DNA of 14,459 nt, from assembly GCA_045637805.1 (NCBI GenBank), contig JAZUAE010000026.1, forward strand, positions 1 to 14,459. The letters are read 5' to 3'. The notes beneath the pieces are model-generated. The model saw only the letters and a program-made list of their open reading frames with translations, ran no database searches and was not told the origin of the DNA. Within the stretch, counting starts at the first letter, position 1; each line of letters starts with the position of its first letter. This stretch comes from CAKVLG01 sp045637805 (lineage in GTDB: Bacteria > Bacillota > Clostridia > Christensenellales > UBA1242). Both the position numbers and the translations under genes were made by a program. Below are positions 1-8,117 of this stretch, piece by piece.

Positions 1-188
1 GACATACAGGATTTATACTTTTGTGCAATTTCGATAATTTGTTCTGCGATGTTTCCGGCTTTTTCTAAGTCGGTTTTATCAGCAATAATATTTGTTGTTT
101 CTTGGTTTTCAATCCTAACTTGACCATATCTCGCAAGTTGCGAGATACAGTCAGCTAGGCTTTGAAGGAGGGCAGAAAATCCTAACAT
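1..188 (-). CDS. Hypothetical protein, partial (C-terminus beyond left edge)
   Basis: An open frame starts with ATG at 188 and runs off the left edge, giving 62 visible residues beginning MLGFSALLQSLADCISQLAR. An AAGGA ribosome binding site lies about nine bases upstream, and the previous gene stops only four bases before the start, so it is the next gene of the late operon. The visible part looks mostly helical and amphipathic (LLQSLADCISQLA, then a polar stretch, then AGNIAEQIIEIAQKY). I see no membrane segment or recognisable motif. Its place after the endolysin suggests a lysis-module or tail-accessory gene, but this is inference from position only. Confidence 0.6.
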   Translation of the reverse strand, partial: MLGFSALLQSLADCISQLARYGQVRIENQETTNIIADKTDLEKAGNIAEQIIEIAQKYKSCM

Positions 189-192
189 ATTT

Positions 193-483
193 TTATTTCC
201 TTAAATCAGCTACAACCACAAGCAAGTAATTTGCGAATGTTTCAAGAGCATTAACTCCCTGATGGAAGCAATAATTATCTAAATCATTCGGGCTTGTTTT
301 AATCTTTTCTTTTAATTTGAAAAGACTGTCCAAAGCTGGCTGAGTGTAACGAGCAAGATTCTCGTATAGTTTTGTAATATATTTGGGTACGTTTTTGTCG
401 ATTAACTTCAAAACGTAAGGTTGAATCAAGTCCCATAATTCGTTTAAAACTTTCCAATCTTTAAACCTTTGCCAAAAACTCAT
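193..483 (-). CDS. Hypothetical small protein next to the endolysin
   Basis: A 96-residue protein starting MSFWQRFKDWKVLNELWDL. A very good ribosome binding site (AAAGGAG, seven bases before the ATG) supports the start. Its first 23 bases overlap the end of the amidase gene, so the two are probably translated together. It is rich in aromatic and charged residues and looks helical. The only strongly hydrophobic run is short (YLLVVVADL near residues 86-94), which is too short and too close to the C-terminus for a convincing membrane span. Position after an endolysin would suit a holin or spanin-like role, but the sequence does not show the membrane topology of a holin. No family recognised. Confidence 0.7.
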   Translation of the reverse strand: MSFWQRFKDWKVLNELWDLIQPYVLKLIDKNVPKYITKLYENLARYTQPALDSLFKLKEKIKTSPNDLDNYCFHQGVNALETFANYLLVVVADLRK

Positions 484-1018
484 AGTAGTCTCCTTTCTTT
501 GTAAATGTATATTTTCCCTGTTTGATTTTTTCTCGATACCAATTGATTTTCTGCCTTAAATAATTCCCGATACTATTTGCACTTAAGTTCGGCAAATAGT
601 GAATATATGTGATGTCGATTTTGCCTTCACGCAATTTCTTTTGACGGCGTTGGTCGAATTCATAATGTGTAAATACACTTCTTTCATCAACGATTATTCC
701 GTACTTTATTGATAAATAAGCATTCAGGCAGCACAAAGCCTCGATTTGCTTTCTTGTAAGTGGATATTTAGTCTGCTTTTTTGATTCGGTAAATTCAGCC
801 ATTCCACAAACTGCCAAACCTATGCAACCAGTATTACCACCTCCACAATGTTTAGCATATTTTCCGTCATAGCAGTTTACATTGTCTTTCGGTTCATAAA
901 CCCCTGCAAATATCCTGCCATATTTATCAATGCAATAGTGATATGCTTGTAAATCAGTTGTGCAAGGCTTGTTTGAACCTGCTGTCCAATGTAGACAAAA
1001 TTTAGTTAATGATGTCAT
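461..1018 (-). CDS. N-acetylmuramoyl-L-alanine amidase (phage endolysin)
   Basis: A 185-residue cell-wall hydrolase of the zinc-dependent Amidase_2 (PGRP/T7 lysozyme-like) family. It is expected to cut the amide bond between N-acetylmuramic acid and L-alanine of peptidoglycan at the end of infection. Seen in the sequence: the first zinc-ligand motif LHWTAG with H10, the YHYCID strand at 27-31, the conserved turn HCGGGNTGCIGLAVCGM at 57-73, the second ligand H118 in FTHYEF, and K133-x-D135, which fits the third ligand and catalytic lysine region. There is no signal peptide, so export would need a holin or another route. The length is that of a bare catalytic domain; no separate cell-wall-binding domain is evident. 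It is unusually rich in cysteine (nine). A GAGGAG ribosome binding site lies 11 bases before the ATG. Confidence 0.92.
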   Translation of the reverse strand: MTSLTKFCLHWTAGSNKPCTTDLQAYHYCIDKYGRIFAGVYEPKDNVNCYDGKYAKHCGGGNTGCIGLAVCGMAEFTESKKQTKYPLTRKQIEALCCLNAYLSIKYGIIVDERSVFTHYEFDQRRQKKLREGKIDITYIHYLPNLSANSIGNYLRQKINWYREKIKQGKYTFTKKGDYYEFLAKV

Positions 1019-1316
1019 TTAAGAATGTTCTCCTCTCTTGTCTTTCGGTTATAAGTTCTAAATATTCCTCTTGAGATAGAGTTGTTTCTATTCCTAAATC
1101 TTGTTGTTCTTTATGTCTGATAATTTTCCAATCTGAATCTTTTAGGAATGCCTCTGCTTCTGCTTTGTCTAATTCTGCAAATAATAAATCAGCGTTTAAC
1201 GCCCAGTTACCATTTATGATTTCAGCTTTTTCATGAGGTCTTTTAGGAACAACTACATCGCTAAATAATAGTTTTTCTGATTCAATATACTGACCATTTC
1301 TAATTACGCAATACAT
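1002..1316 (-). CDS. Small tail fibre accessory/assembly-like protein
   Basis: A 104-residue protein located directly after the tail fibre genes and before the endolysin. I place the start at the ATG at 1316 rather than the in-frame TTG at 1319: AAAGGAG lies seven bases before the ATG, and TGATG couples it to the stop of the fibre gene. The N-terminal half has the look of small phage fibre-associated proteins (MYCVIRNGQYIESEKLLF, then VPKRPHEKAEIINGNW). The C-terminal half is charged and helical (DSDWKIIRHKEQQDLG, then LSQEEYLELITERQERR), a pattern often seen in proteins encoded after tail fibres in Mu- and P2-like phages. A chaperone or fibre-attachment role is likely by position, but I do not recognise a defined family. 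Its 3' end overlaps the amidase start by 17 bases. Confidence 0.75.
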   Translation of the reverse strand: MYCVIRNGQYIESEKLLFSDVVVPKRPHEKAEIINGNWALNADLLFAELDKAEAEAFLKDSDWKIIRHKEQQDLGIETTLSQEEYLELITERQERRTFLNDIIN

Positions 1317-3475
1317 CAAAAACTCCTTTCAATTTGTAAGATTAAGGACACGTTCCCCTTTATTGCACGAGTTGTATTGTTGGGGTCTTTGTAATTCATA
1401 ATTGTTGCCGGAGTTCTTATTTGAAATTCGCAATCATCGATGTAATACCCGTAGTTATTATTTTCAATAGCTGAATCAGCATTAGAATTCACGCACCAAG
1501 GCAACACAAAACCATTAACCTTATCTTTAATCCAAGCTACAATTTTTAAATATTTATAATCAATACCTGTGTTATGGAAGAATGAATACAAAGTGCTTAC
1601 TGCTAAATCAACTTCTTCGCTTGTATATTTACTTTCAATTGCATAGCATTGAATGTCTGAAACATAATTATTTATTGTTTTGGCTCTGCCAAGATAGATT
1701 CTTTCGCTTTCAATAAATTCCCCTGTTTCTATTTCGTAGGTATAGAATTTATTTTTAGGAACAACAAAGCAATCAGCAACTTCATAAATTTCAAATTCAC
1801 CAATTTGTGCTCTTGTTGCCATATTTTGAATTTCAGTAAATTCAATACGGAATTTATTGCAAGGAACTATTACATCTGCATCAAAATTTCTAACTTCATT
1901 TACTGTCCAATCTAATTCATTAACTATCTCTTTAAGAACAACCCATTCCTCACCATTAAATCCTTTAATATAACCATTAGAAATTGCACCTCCTGCATCA
2001 TCATGTGAAGCTACAATGGAAAAACGTGCAACTTTTCTAAAATCAGGGAAATCTATTTGCAACCATTGATTCCCACCGACAACATTTGCAACCCATTTAT
2101 TATTCCAAACTTTATTAAATGCTAAATAGCCGGGGAAATTCCCACCCTGTGGAACATAATGACTGCTTTCAGATACAACATATCCATTATTAAATTCTTT
2201 ACTTGTTGTAAAAGATAACATTGTAGGGATTGAATTTGTCTGAGAATGTCTTTGAACAGTGCTCGCATAAACAGGGCGTGCCGTTGTTAAAAATGGTTCT
2301 AATCTATTTTCAGCATTCCTTTTATAGCCAAAATAATTGCAAGCATTATTTTGTAATTCTTTAAAAATATGATTTGAATTTATTGTTGATAACTGGTTTA
2401 TTTTTCCCGTATGAGTTCTCCCTAACCCTGTATTAACTACAATTGGTTCAGGAATACTTGCAAGCAACTCAACATGCATTGGGTTATATTCATTTATTGA
2501 TTCGTATAATTCCCAAGCACCAAATCCTACTTGAGTACCAGTACCAGAAGGTTTATTGATTGTGATTCGATAATATTTAAATTCTCCAAAAGTAGTTAAT
2601 GCGAAGAATCTTTTTTCATTTTGTAACCAATTATTATTTCCGAGATATTCTCCTAGTAAAGTCCAATTGGTATCGTCATTACTGCCTTCAATAATAAAAT
2701 CGCCAGGGCTTGTTGCATTTATATCAGCTGCGTTCCTTGCATTTATAGAAAAAGCTGTAATTACAGGAGTACGATTTTTAAATTCAATTTTTAGCCAACC
2801 ATTTGGCACTCCTGCAACACTTAACCAACCATATGCATCATTGGTATGATGGCGAAAAGCTTTCCAAGCCATATAATTTGTTGCATCGTGTTGCGAACTA
2901 GAGGATACCAAGCAGTCATCATTTTCAAAATCTGCCAATATTGGCATAATATTTTCGGAAAATTCAACCTTTCGCAAAAAGTCTGACTTCCCATTTTCAT
3001 CCTTTGGTGCATCAATAATAGTTTGCGTTGTTAAAGTGTTTGTCTTTTCTTCAACTGCTGTAAAGTAATTAACTTCTTTAACCAATCCATCTTCAAAAAC
3101 ATACAAACCAATATCTGAGGGTTTTGTCACTCTATCAACATTATTCTGCAACCTTAAATTTGGACTATTTGCGATAATTCTTGCATCAGTAAATTCAATA
3201 AAGGCATAACCATTTGTTATCCCTGTAAAGGCGGATATAGGTGATGTGCCTGAAACTTTAAAATTATTTGTTTCTTCATTTAACTCTAAAACATCGGAGT
3301 CGCATTGAATTTCACAAAGCGGTGTTGCTTTGTAATCGTCAAGTTCTTTTTGCAACTTATTTAAGAAATCTTCTTGTTCGTTATTTGAAAGTCTTAATTT
3401 TTCAAAGTTGTTATTAACATCTTCTGCAACAGCTTTGGTTTTGGGTTTAAAAACTACTAATTCATCTATTTTCAT
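1316..3475 (-). CDS. Large tail fibre/receptor-binding protein with two discoidin domains
   Basis: A 719-residue protein. Residues about 1-50 form a short N-terminal helical segment (KAVAEDVNNNFEKLRLSNNE, continuing as likely coiled coil) of the kind that anchors trimeric fibres. Two F5/8 type C (discoidin-like) domains follow. The first is about 188-326 (YGWLSV, GWLKIEFKNRTPVITAFSI, FIIEGSNDDTNWTLL, KYYRITI, VGFGAWELYE). The second is about 430-566 (WLQIDFPDFRKVARFSIVAS, YIKGFNGEEWVVLKE, KFRIEFTE, AQIGEFEIYE). These beta-sandwich domains usually bind carbohydrate or cell surfaces. Residues 567-719 form an additional, probably beta-rich tip I cannot name. The start has GGAG six bases upstream and follows the previous fibre gene by nine bases. 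Most likely the host-recognition protein of the tail. Confidence 0.87.
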   Translation of the reverse strand: MKIDELVVFKPKTKAVAEDVNNNFEKLRLSNNEQEDFLNKLQKELDDYKATPLCEIQCDSDVLELNEETNNFKVSGTSPISAFTGITNGYAFIEFTDARIIANSPNLRLQNNVDRVTKPSDIGLYVFEDGLVKEVNYFTAVEEKTNTLTTQTIIDAPKDENGKSDFLRKVEFSENIMPILADFENDDCLVSSSSQHDATNYMAWKAFRHHTNDAYGWLSVAGVPNGWLKIEFKNRTPVITAFSINARNAADINATSPGDFIIEGSNDDTNWTLLGEYLGNNNWLQNEKRFFALTTFGEFKYYRITINKPSGTGTQVGFGAWELYESINEYNPMHVELLASIPEPIVVNTGLGRTHTGKINQLSTINSNHIFKELQNNACNYFGYKRNAENRLEPFLTTARPVYASTVQRHSQTNSIPTMLSFTTSKEFNNGYVVSESSHYVPQGGNFPGYLAFNKVWNNKWVANVVGGNQWLQIDFPDFRKVARFSIVASHDDAGGAISNGYIKGFNGEEWVVLKEIVNELDWTVNEVRNFDADVIVPCNKFRIEFTEIQNMATRAQIGEFEIYEVADCFVVPKNKFYTYEIETGEFIESERIYLGRAKTINNYVSDIQCYAIESKYTSEEVDLAVSTLYSFFHNTGIDYKYLKIVAWIKDKVNGFVLPWCVNSNADSAIENNNYGYYIDDCEFQIRTPATIMNYKDPNNTTRAIKGNVSLILQIERSF

Positions 3476-3484
3476 ATAAAACTC

Positions 3485-4504
3485 CTATACATATTTCGCA
3501 GGTCTATCTTTTCGCCAAAAAGCAAGCCAATTAACTTGAGGGTTGGCACGTTGTTCTGAGTTTTTACAAGTAATTTTTATTCTTGTGGCTTCTCGTTCCC
3601 AAGTGCAATAAAGAGAGTCGTTTCCATCAACATCGCCACTATAATGAATCACTCTTACCGATGGAATAAATGCCAATAAGTCATTCATCGTGTAATAATC
3701 AGGAGGATAAACATATGTGGTTGTGCCAACGTTATAGCCTGAAACAATCTGAAGATTATCAAAACTATGAACGGACTCATTTGCTTCAATTTCAGTAATT
3801 GGATGTTTATGCTGACGATAAGCATATGGGGTTAAATTTTCTTCAGGAACAATTCCGTTTTCGTTCAAAACTAATAAATTATTTGAGCCATTTCCTGCAT
3901 GATATCCGTCGACCATATCGGCATTAAGATTTTTATTTACTTCGCCATTAGAAATTCCGAGTTGATTTTCATCGTTTCCGGCATGATAACCATCGACTTT
4001 GTCTGCATCAATTAATCTGTAATGGGCATTTGCGTCTTGGTTATGAACAGACTCAAGATAATCAAAGGAAACAATGCTAATATTCGAATCAATAATTAGT
4101 TGTTTTTCTTCCAAATTATCAACTTCAAGAACGACTTTAATATAGAAATCTCTTGTTGAGCCTTCATCTTCAAGTGGTTTATAACTTTCAGGAATTCTGC
4201 CAACTGCAAACAAATTTTTATTTGCATCAAAAATTCCAATTTCACGAATGTAATATCCTCCACTATCAGAAGGAATTGCACATTCAACAATTAAACGATT
4301 TTCATATTCTTTATCAACATATATTTTAGAGATTTTGCCACGATAAGTTTCATTGATTAACTCTGTTTGTTCAATATCAGGATCGTAATATCCATCGCCA
4401 CCATCCCCAACAGCAAATGCTGTTAATTCAAGAATTGTGCTTTTTGCAAGTGAACGTGTAATATTACTTCTTCCACCATTTGTAACTATTGTATAAAAAT
4501 CCAT
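3485..4504 (-). CDS. H: P2 gpH-like tail fibre protein (tail-collar fibre N-terminus)
   Basis: A 339-residue tail fibre. The N-terminal ~150 residues match the baseplate-attachment domain common to P2 H-like fibres: YTIVTNGGRSNITRSLA, then FAVGDGGDGYYDP, then GGYYIREIGIFDANKNLFAVG and FYIKVVLEV. The shaft carries two near-copies of a 12-residue repeat, DADKVDGYHAGN at 166-177 and NADMVDGYHAGN at 194-205, then an HxH (H232, H234 in RQHKHPITEI), a metal-binding motif known from fibre shafts. The C-terminal ~90 residues are a probable tip domain (ending VNWLAFWRKDRPAKYV). The ATG is preceded by AAAGGAG. It sits 12 bases after gene I, as in P2. It may be a short connector fibre onto which the discoidin fibre is mounted; that is inference from order only. 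Confidence 0.88.
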   Translation of the reverse strand: MDFYTIVTNGGRSNITRSLAKSTILELTAFAVGDGGDGYYDPDIEQTELINETYRGKISKIYVDKEYENRLIVECAIPSDSGGYYIREIGIFDANKNLFAVGRIPESYKPLEDEGSTRDFYIKVVLEVDNLEEKQLIIDSNISIVSFDYLESVHNQDANAHYRLIDADKVDGYHAGNDENQLGISNGEVNKNLNADMVDGYHAGNGSNNLLVLNENGIVPEENLTPYAYRQHKHPITEIEANESVHSFDNLQIVSGYNVGTTTYVYPPDYYTMNDLLAFIPSVRVIHYSGDVDGNDSLYCTWEREATRIKITCKNSEQRANPQVNWLAFWRKDRPAKYV

Positions 4505-4516
4505 AAAAGCTCCTTT

Positions 4517-5188
4517 TTAACCAAACGACCAAATACTGCCATCAAATTCAGATTCATCCCAAACACAAATTGGAAGATTTGCGTGTTCATTATCAGGCTT
4601 AACCCAATAACCTTCGTTCCAATTGTCTTCATCCCAAAATAGAGTTTTTTGAAACGGATAAATTGTTGTGCATTCCCCAAGTAAACTGATGGCAGAAATA
4701 TTTGTTCTACTGTTTGTTGGCATACCAATATTTAAATGAGCCAAATGGGAACGTACATTTTTATATTCATTGATTAAATCCTCTAACTTTTTGAGAAGTT
4801 CAAAGTCTAGTCCTGTGTTTTCAAAACTAATGTCTACTGTGAATGTATAAGGCTCTCCATCAGTCTCAAACCATTCTTTAATAACACCTTCAAGACCGAA
4901 CATTTCAAATATTTTTTGCAGGGCGTATTTAGTGCCTTTATATCGGTGTACCTCAATAGACTTTTTGATTAACTCTCGTTTTTCTTTATCGTTACGACAT
5001 TGCAACCACCCTTCATTACCCATAACGTGATATTGTTCGGCAAGATGAGGAAGTGCATCTGGTGGTAAATTGTCAATTATGGTTACCAATAGAACATTTA
5101 GGTCTAGTTGTGAAAAACGTTCTTCGCAAATTTCATCAAAAATTTGCAAGTTAATATCATTAATCGGAGCTAGAGATTTATTACTCAT
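4517..5188 (-). CDS. I: Baseplate wedge/tail protein I (P2 gpI family)
   Basis: A 223-residue baseplate protein that in P2-like tails links the baseplate wedge to the tail fibres. Family features: LLVTIIDNLPPDALPHLAEQYHV near the N-terminus, then RELIKKSIEVHRYKGTKYAL and EWFE, the usual conserved core. I start at the ATG at 5188 (MSNKSLAPIND), eight bases after GGAGG, rather than at the upstream in-frame codon at 5221, which would overlap gene J by 41 bases. The chosen start overlaps J by eight bases. Odd: the C-terminal ~40 residues contain two related 11-residue blocks, WDEDNWNEGYW (185-195) and WDESEFDGSIW (210-220), which look like an added tryptophan/acid-rich module. Confidence 0.9.
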   Translation of the reverse strand: MSNKSLAPINDINLQIFDEICEERFSQLDLNVLLVTIIDNLPPDALPHLAEQYHVMGNEGWLQCRNDKEKRELIKKSIEVHRYKGTKYALQKIFEMFGLEGVIKEWFETDGEPYTFTVDISFENTGLDFELLKKLEDLINEYKNVRSHLAHLNIGMPTNSRTNISAISLLGECTTIYPFQKTLFWDEDNWNEGYWVKPDNEHANLPICVWDESEFDGSIWSFG

Positions 5189-6290
5189 CAGCATAACCTC
5201 CGATTTCAACATCAAAATCAATTAAATTCGCCCATTGCCATTTTTCAATATCAATGTTGTTAGGTTGCAAGTCAACAACATCATAGACTCCATAGATGCT
5301 ACTAAATATATTTTTTATTTGTGATTCAACAATATTTTTGCCAAGTTTATTAGCGAGTTGTTTCTTGTATTCATTTAGCTTTGATTGAACAGCAGTTTGT
5401 ACTGTCGGCAAATCTGAATTTTGATATAAAAGAAGTTTTGCTTTTATAGAAAAATCGACCTTTTCTGGTGATAGAATTTGCACATAATCAGTTAAAGGAC
5501 GAATTCCATCTTTTTGGTAATAAGTGCGAACAGTCTCTAATACTTCATCATCAGGATTTCCATCTTTAGTTAATGGGTAAATATTAACAATTCCCGGAGA
5601 GGGAGAAAGTATTTCAACATCAATTATAGATTGATGAGCAGATAAAGTATGATAACGATATGCTCCATAACTCCCTGCATTAGAAAACTTCTCAGGTGCT
5701 TGCCTGATTCTTTCTCTCAAGCTATCAGCTTCTTCATCATCTGCACCACCCGCTGAGATTGTTGTGTTTTCAACATCATTTATATATCCCAAAGGAGTGA
5801 TTAAATTATTGATTGAGCCGATGATATAATTATTCGCAGCAGATCCCTGAGTCGAACAAGAAGCCTCAGCAGAAACCTCTAACTGACCTGATTTCAAAAT
5901 TACAGTTTGTGTGGTTTGGAAAATAAACAACCCATCTTTTGTCTCAACTTCAGTTCCACTCGGAATTGTAAAATCAAAATCCAAAGCCTCATCAACTTTA
6001 AATTTTAAAACTGTAACGGCTGAATTAGCGAGAAGTTTTCTTACACCCAATGGCTCGCCAATATATTCCAAAATATCAAGTGGTGCATAGCTTAACAAGT
6101 TTTTCTTTGCCGTTTCTTGAATTTTCATTCTTAAAATGGTTTCTCGATAAGCACCGACATCGACCATCAACCTTTCGATTTGTGCAGGCTGAAGAACTTT
6201 GCCTGATTTCTTTTCGTAAAGCTCAACCCATTCTTTTGTTATGGTTTCAGGGTCTCTATCAATAAAATTCGGTTCAGGTAATTGTGTCAT
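5181..6290 (-). CDS. J: Baseplate assembly protein J
   Basis: A 369-residue baseplate wedge protein of the P2 gpJ / baseplate_J family (relatives of T4 gp6). Its N-terminus reads PEPNFIDRDPETITKEWVEL, followed by YRETILRMKIQETAKKNLLS and LDILEYIGEPLGVRK, the usual order in this family. The central part has the beta-rich domain with FTIPSGTEVETKDGLFIFQT and the characteristic ISAGGADDEEADSLRERIRQ at about 179-198, with SPGIVNIYPLTKDGNP afterwards. The length is somewhat above P2 gpJ (about 300). The start ATG overlaps the TGA of gene W (ATGA), with GAGG just upstream, so W and J are translationally coupled. Confidence 0.95.
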   Translation of the reverse strand: MTQLPEPNFIDRDPETITKEWVELYEKKSGKVLQPAQIERLMVDVGAYRETILRMKIQETAKKNLLSYAPLDILEYIGEPLGVRKLLANSAVTVLKFKVDEALDFDFTIPSGTEVETKDGLFIFQTTQTVILKSGQLEVSAEASCSTQGSAANNYIIGSINNLITPLGYINDVENTTISAGGADDEEADSLRERIRQAPEKFSNAGSYGAYRYHTLSAHQSIIDVEILSPSPGIVNIYPLTKDGNPDDEVLETVRTYYQKDGIRPLTDYVQILSPEKVDFSIKAKLLLYQNSDLPTVQTAVQSKLNEYKKQLANKLGKNIVESQIKNIFSSIYGVYDVVDLQPNNIDIEKWQWANLIDFDVEIGGYADE

Positions 6291-6646
6291 AACTCTACCT
6301 CAGCAACTCCTGTTGCGTTTGATTCTTTCAAAGTCCATTCAACTTTTAATAAAATATTTGCCTCATCAATTTCGACCTCAATTGATTTAACTTCGATTCT
6401 TGTTTCCCAAAGGTTTATTGCATCCGTTGTTTCACGAATAATATTCGGCACAGCCTCGTTTACAGGGTAATCAATGAATTTATATATATCAGAGCCAAAA
6501 GTAGGTCTGTGAGGAACTGAGCCTTTTCTAGTTGTAAGAATTACTGCGATGCATTGGTTAATATCGTCAACACCCTCAGCAACTCCACCGATTCCGTTTA
6601 ATTTATACTGCCAATCGACATATGTAATCTCGTTTAAATTCGTCAT
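6287..6646 (-). CDS. W: Baseplate assembly protein W (gp25-like)
   Basis: A 119-residue baseplate wedge protein related to P2 gpW and T4 gp25. The family core is clear: GVAEGVDDINQCIAVILTTRKG at 21-42 followed by VPHRPTFGSDIYKFID at 44-59, where the arginine/proline/FGS block is diagnostic. The C-terminal half is a beta-rich segment (WETRIEVKSIEVEID, ILLKVEWTLKE). Together with J and I it forms the wedge around the central spike. The ATG at 6646 shares a base with the stop of gene V (TAATG), with an AAAGGAGG ribosome binding site upstream. Confidence 0.95.
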   Translation of the reverse strand: MTNLNEITYVDWQYKLNGIGGVAEGVDDINQCIAVILTTRKGSVPHRPTFGSDIYKFIDYPVNEAVPNIIRETTDAINLWETRIEVKSIEVEIDEANILLKVEWTLKESNATGVAEVEL

Positions 6647-7155
6647 TACATCGCCTCCTTTGGTGCTGATGTCGGACTTCCCTGATTTCCTGTGTGAGTG
6701 TGTCCGTTGTAAATATCCCTCATCGCTTGCATTGATGAAGTTTTATCAGTAATGTCAGCATCAGACTTTATGCCTTTTGTGTTTGTGAAAGTTCCCTCGT
6801 GCTGAATATCCCCAACAAAACGAATATTCTTAAACACAACTGTCAAAGTTTCGGTTTCTTTATTTACATTAACCAAACTTCCATCTTCAAGATTCATTGA
6901 ATACTGAAGTTCGCTTTGTATTGCAGGGATATCCTCGCTTGAATAAATTGCTCCAAGAATAACCCCATCTTCAGAGTTTTCATCCATCAAGCAAACAACT
7001 TGCTCGTTAATATCAGGCATAATATAGAACTTGTCCTTTAATGTTTTAGTCTGCATTACAGGAAGCCAAAACGAAGTGGAGTCATCATCGCCAAAGCTAA
7101 CTCTAGCCTGAACATTTATTGGATCTATTTGAGTTACAATTCCAAACCTTAACAC
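6646..7155 (-). CDS. V: Baseplate central spike protein V
   Basis: A 169-residue tail spike of the P2 gpV type, the trimer that pierces the outer surface of the host. An N-terminal OB-fold-like part (RFGIVTQIDPINVQARVSFGDDD, FWLPVMQTKT, VVCLMDENSEDGVILGAIYS) is followed by a beta-helix-like stretch. The apex motif GHTHTGNQG has H152 and H154, the HxH that coordinates iron at the tip in this family. I choose the GTG at 7155 (reading LRFGIVTQ after the initiator Met): GAGG is seven bases upstream, while the longer frame begins with a TTG at 7170 inside gene D with no suitable site. The GTG start overlaps gene D by seven bases; it is the only complete gene here for which I prefer a non-ATG start. 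Confidence 0.92.
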   Translation of the reverse strand: MLRFGIVTQIDPINVQARVSFGDDDSTSFWLPVMQTKTLKDKFYIMPDINEQVVCLMDENSEDGVILGAIYSSEDIPAIQSELQYSMNLEDGSLVNVNKETETLTVVFKNIRFVGDIQHEGTFTNTKGIKSDADITDKTSSMQAMRDIYNGHTHTGNQGSPTSAPKEAM

Positions 7156-8117
7156 GATACCACCTCGCAATAAGTCTTGTAACCTGAATTTCTATCAAGA
7201 ACGTGTCGAGCCTGTTTAATGTGGTACTTACCTGAAAAATGCCCAATACCTTTGAGTTCGATATTACTTCCTGCTATTAAATACGGATTTCCCATTAACT
7301 CGATTGAGCCTTCTATTTTTGTGTCAGCAGTATTTAGTGCTGCGTTTGCTTGAACAATCGCATGTTTTTTACTAGAACATCTGACATTTATTTTTAAAGT
7401 ATCGCCCTTTGCAACATTCTCGTTTCTTGCAGTTGCTCTGACAGTTTTCTTTTTCTTTGCATCGTAATAAGAAACCTGAACGGCTTTATACTTCTGACTT
7501 GTTTTCTCTCTTAAATTGATGTGGGTTAAGTCAGATTTATAAAATATTTGCAGGGGTTTTGCACCTTTGAGTTGTTGCACATCATAAAAGACAAGATTAT
7601 TTTCAGCGATTTTGAAAATGTATCCATATTGTTCGGCTAATTTAGTAAGGAACGTCAAATCCCTCTCTTGATGTTGAGTAACTCTATCAACCCTTACATC
7701 TGCAATCTCGCCAACCAAAGTGTACCCGTGTCTGTCTGCAATCTCTTTAGCAATTTGCTTTAATGTTTTATTCTCATATCCGACAGAGTTTTTTTGACGA
7801 AGAGGTTTCTTAATTCCTGTAGCCAAGCCTTTAACAGTTACAACATCAGGTGGCGTGTCATACTCCAATTCGTCTATTTCAAACTGACCACAGTTTAAAA
7901 GTTTCTCTGCCTCATAGCCGATATACGCACGCAAACAATCGCCCTTTGTTGGTATCCAAGCATCTTGCCATAGCTTTTCAGAATCCTCAAAGCTAATCTG
8001 CAACTCGTCAGATTCTCCATGTTCAACATCAGTATATTCAATACTTGTGACATACGGGGAAACGTCTTGGGTAATATTTTTTTGTTCGTAGAATAGTTCA
8101 AAAATTGGTCGTAACAT
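7149..8117 (-). CDS. D: Tail/baseplate hub protein D (late control D family)
   Basis: A 322-residue protein of the P2 gpD (phage late control D) family, structurally the gp27-like hub that connects tail tube and central spike. Seen: RPIFELFYEQKNITQDVSPY at the N-terminus, LQISFEDSEKLWQDAWIPTKGD, the GYENKTLKQIAKEIADRHG segment, and the diagnostic QHQERDLTFLTKLAEQYGY at 148-166. A domain ending in SGKYHIKQARHVLDRNSGY follows. It sits between X and V as expected. The start is directly after the TAG of gene X with only a weak AT-rich Shine-Dalgarno (GGAAAA), so it probably relies on coupling to X. Confidence 0.94.
   Translation of the reverse strand: MLRPIFELFYEQKNITQDVSPYVTSIEYTDVEHGESDELQISFEDSEKLWQDAWIPTKGDCLRAYIGYEAEKLLNCGQFEIDELEYDTPPDVVTVKGLATGIKKPLRQKNSVGYENKTLKQIAKEIADRHGYTLVGEIADVRVDRVTQHQERDLTFLTKLAEQYGYIFKIAENNLVFYDVQQLKGAKPLQIFYKSDLTHINLREKTSQKYKAVQVSYYDAKKKKTVRATARNENVAKGDTLKINVRCSSKKHAIVQANAALNTADTKIEGSIELMGNPYLIAGSNIELKGIGHFSGKYHIKQARHVLDRNSGYKTYCEVVSC

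Noticed and set aside
193..483. Calling the 96-residue protein a holin from its position next to the endolysin
   Set aside because: It has no convincing membrane span; position alone is not enough.
2821..4728. Extra minus-strand frames inside the fibre genes and gene I (2821-3015, 4096-4290, 4486-4728)
   Set aside because: Out-of-frame shadows of the long genes; compositions rich in Ile, Leu, Lys and Met without motifs.
6050..6752. Plus-strand open frames opposite J, W and V
   Set aside because: Antisense shadows of well-supported baseplate genes; no ribosome binding site or family resemblance.
7156..7170. TTG start at 7170 for the spike gene, adding five residues
   Set aside because: The GTG at 7155 has GAGG at the right distance; the TTG lies further inside gene D with no suitable site.
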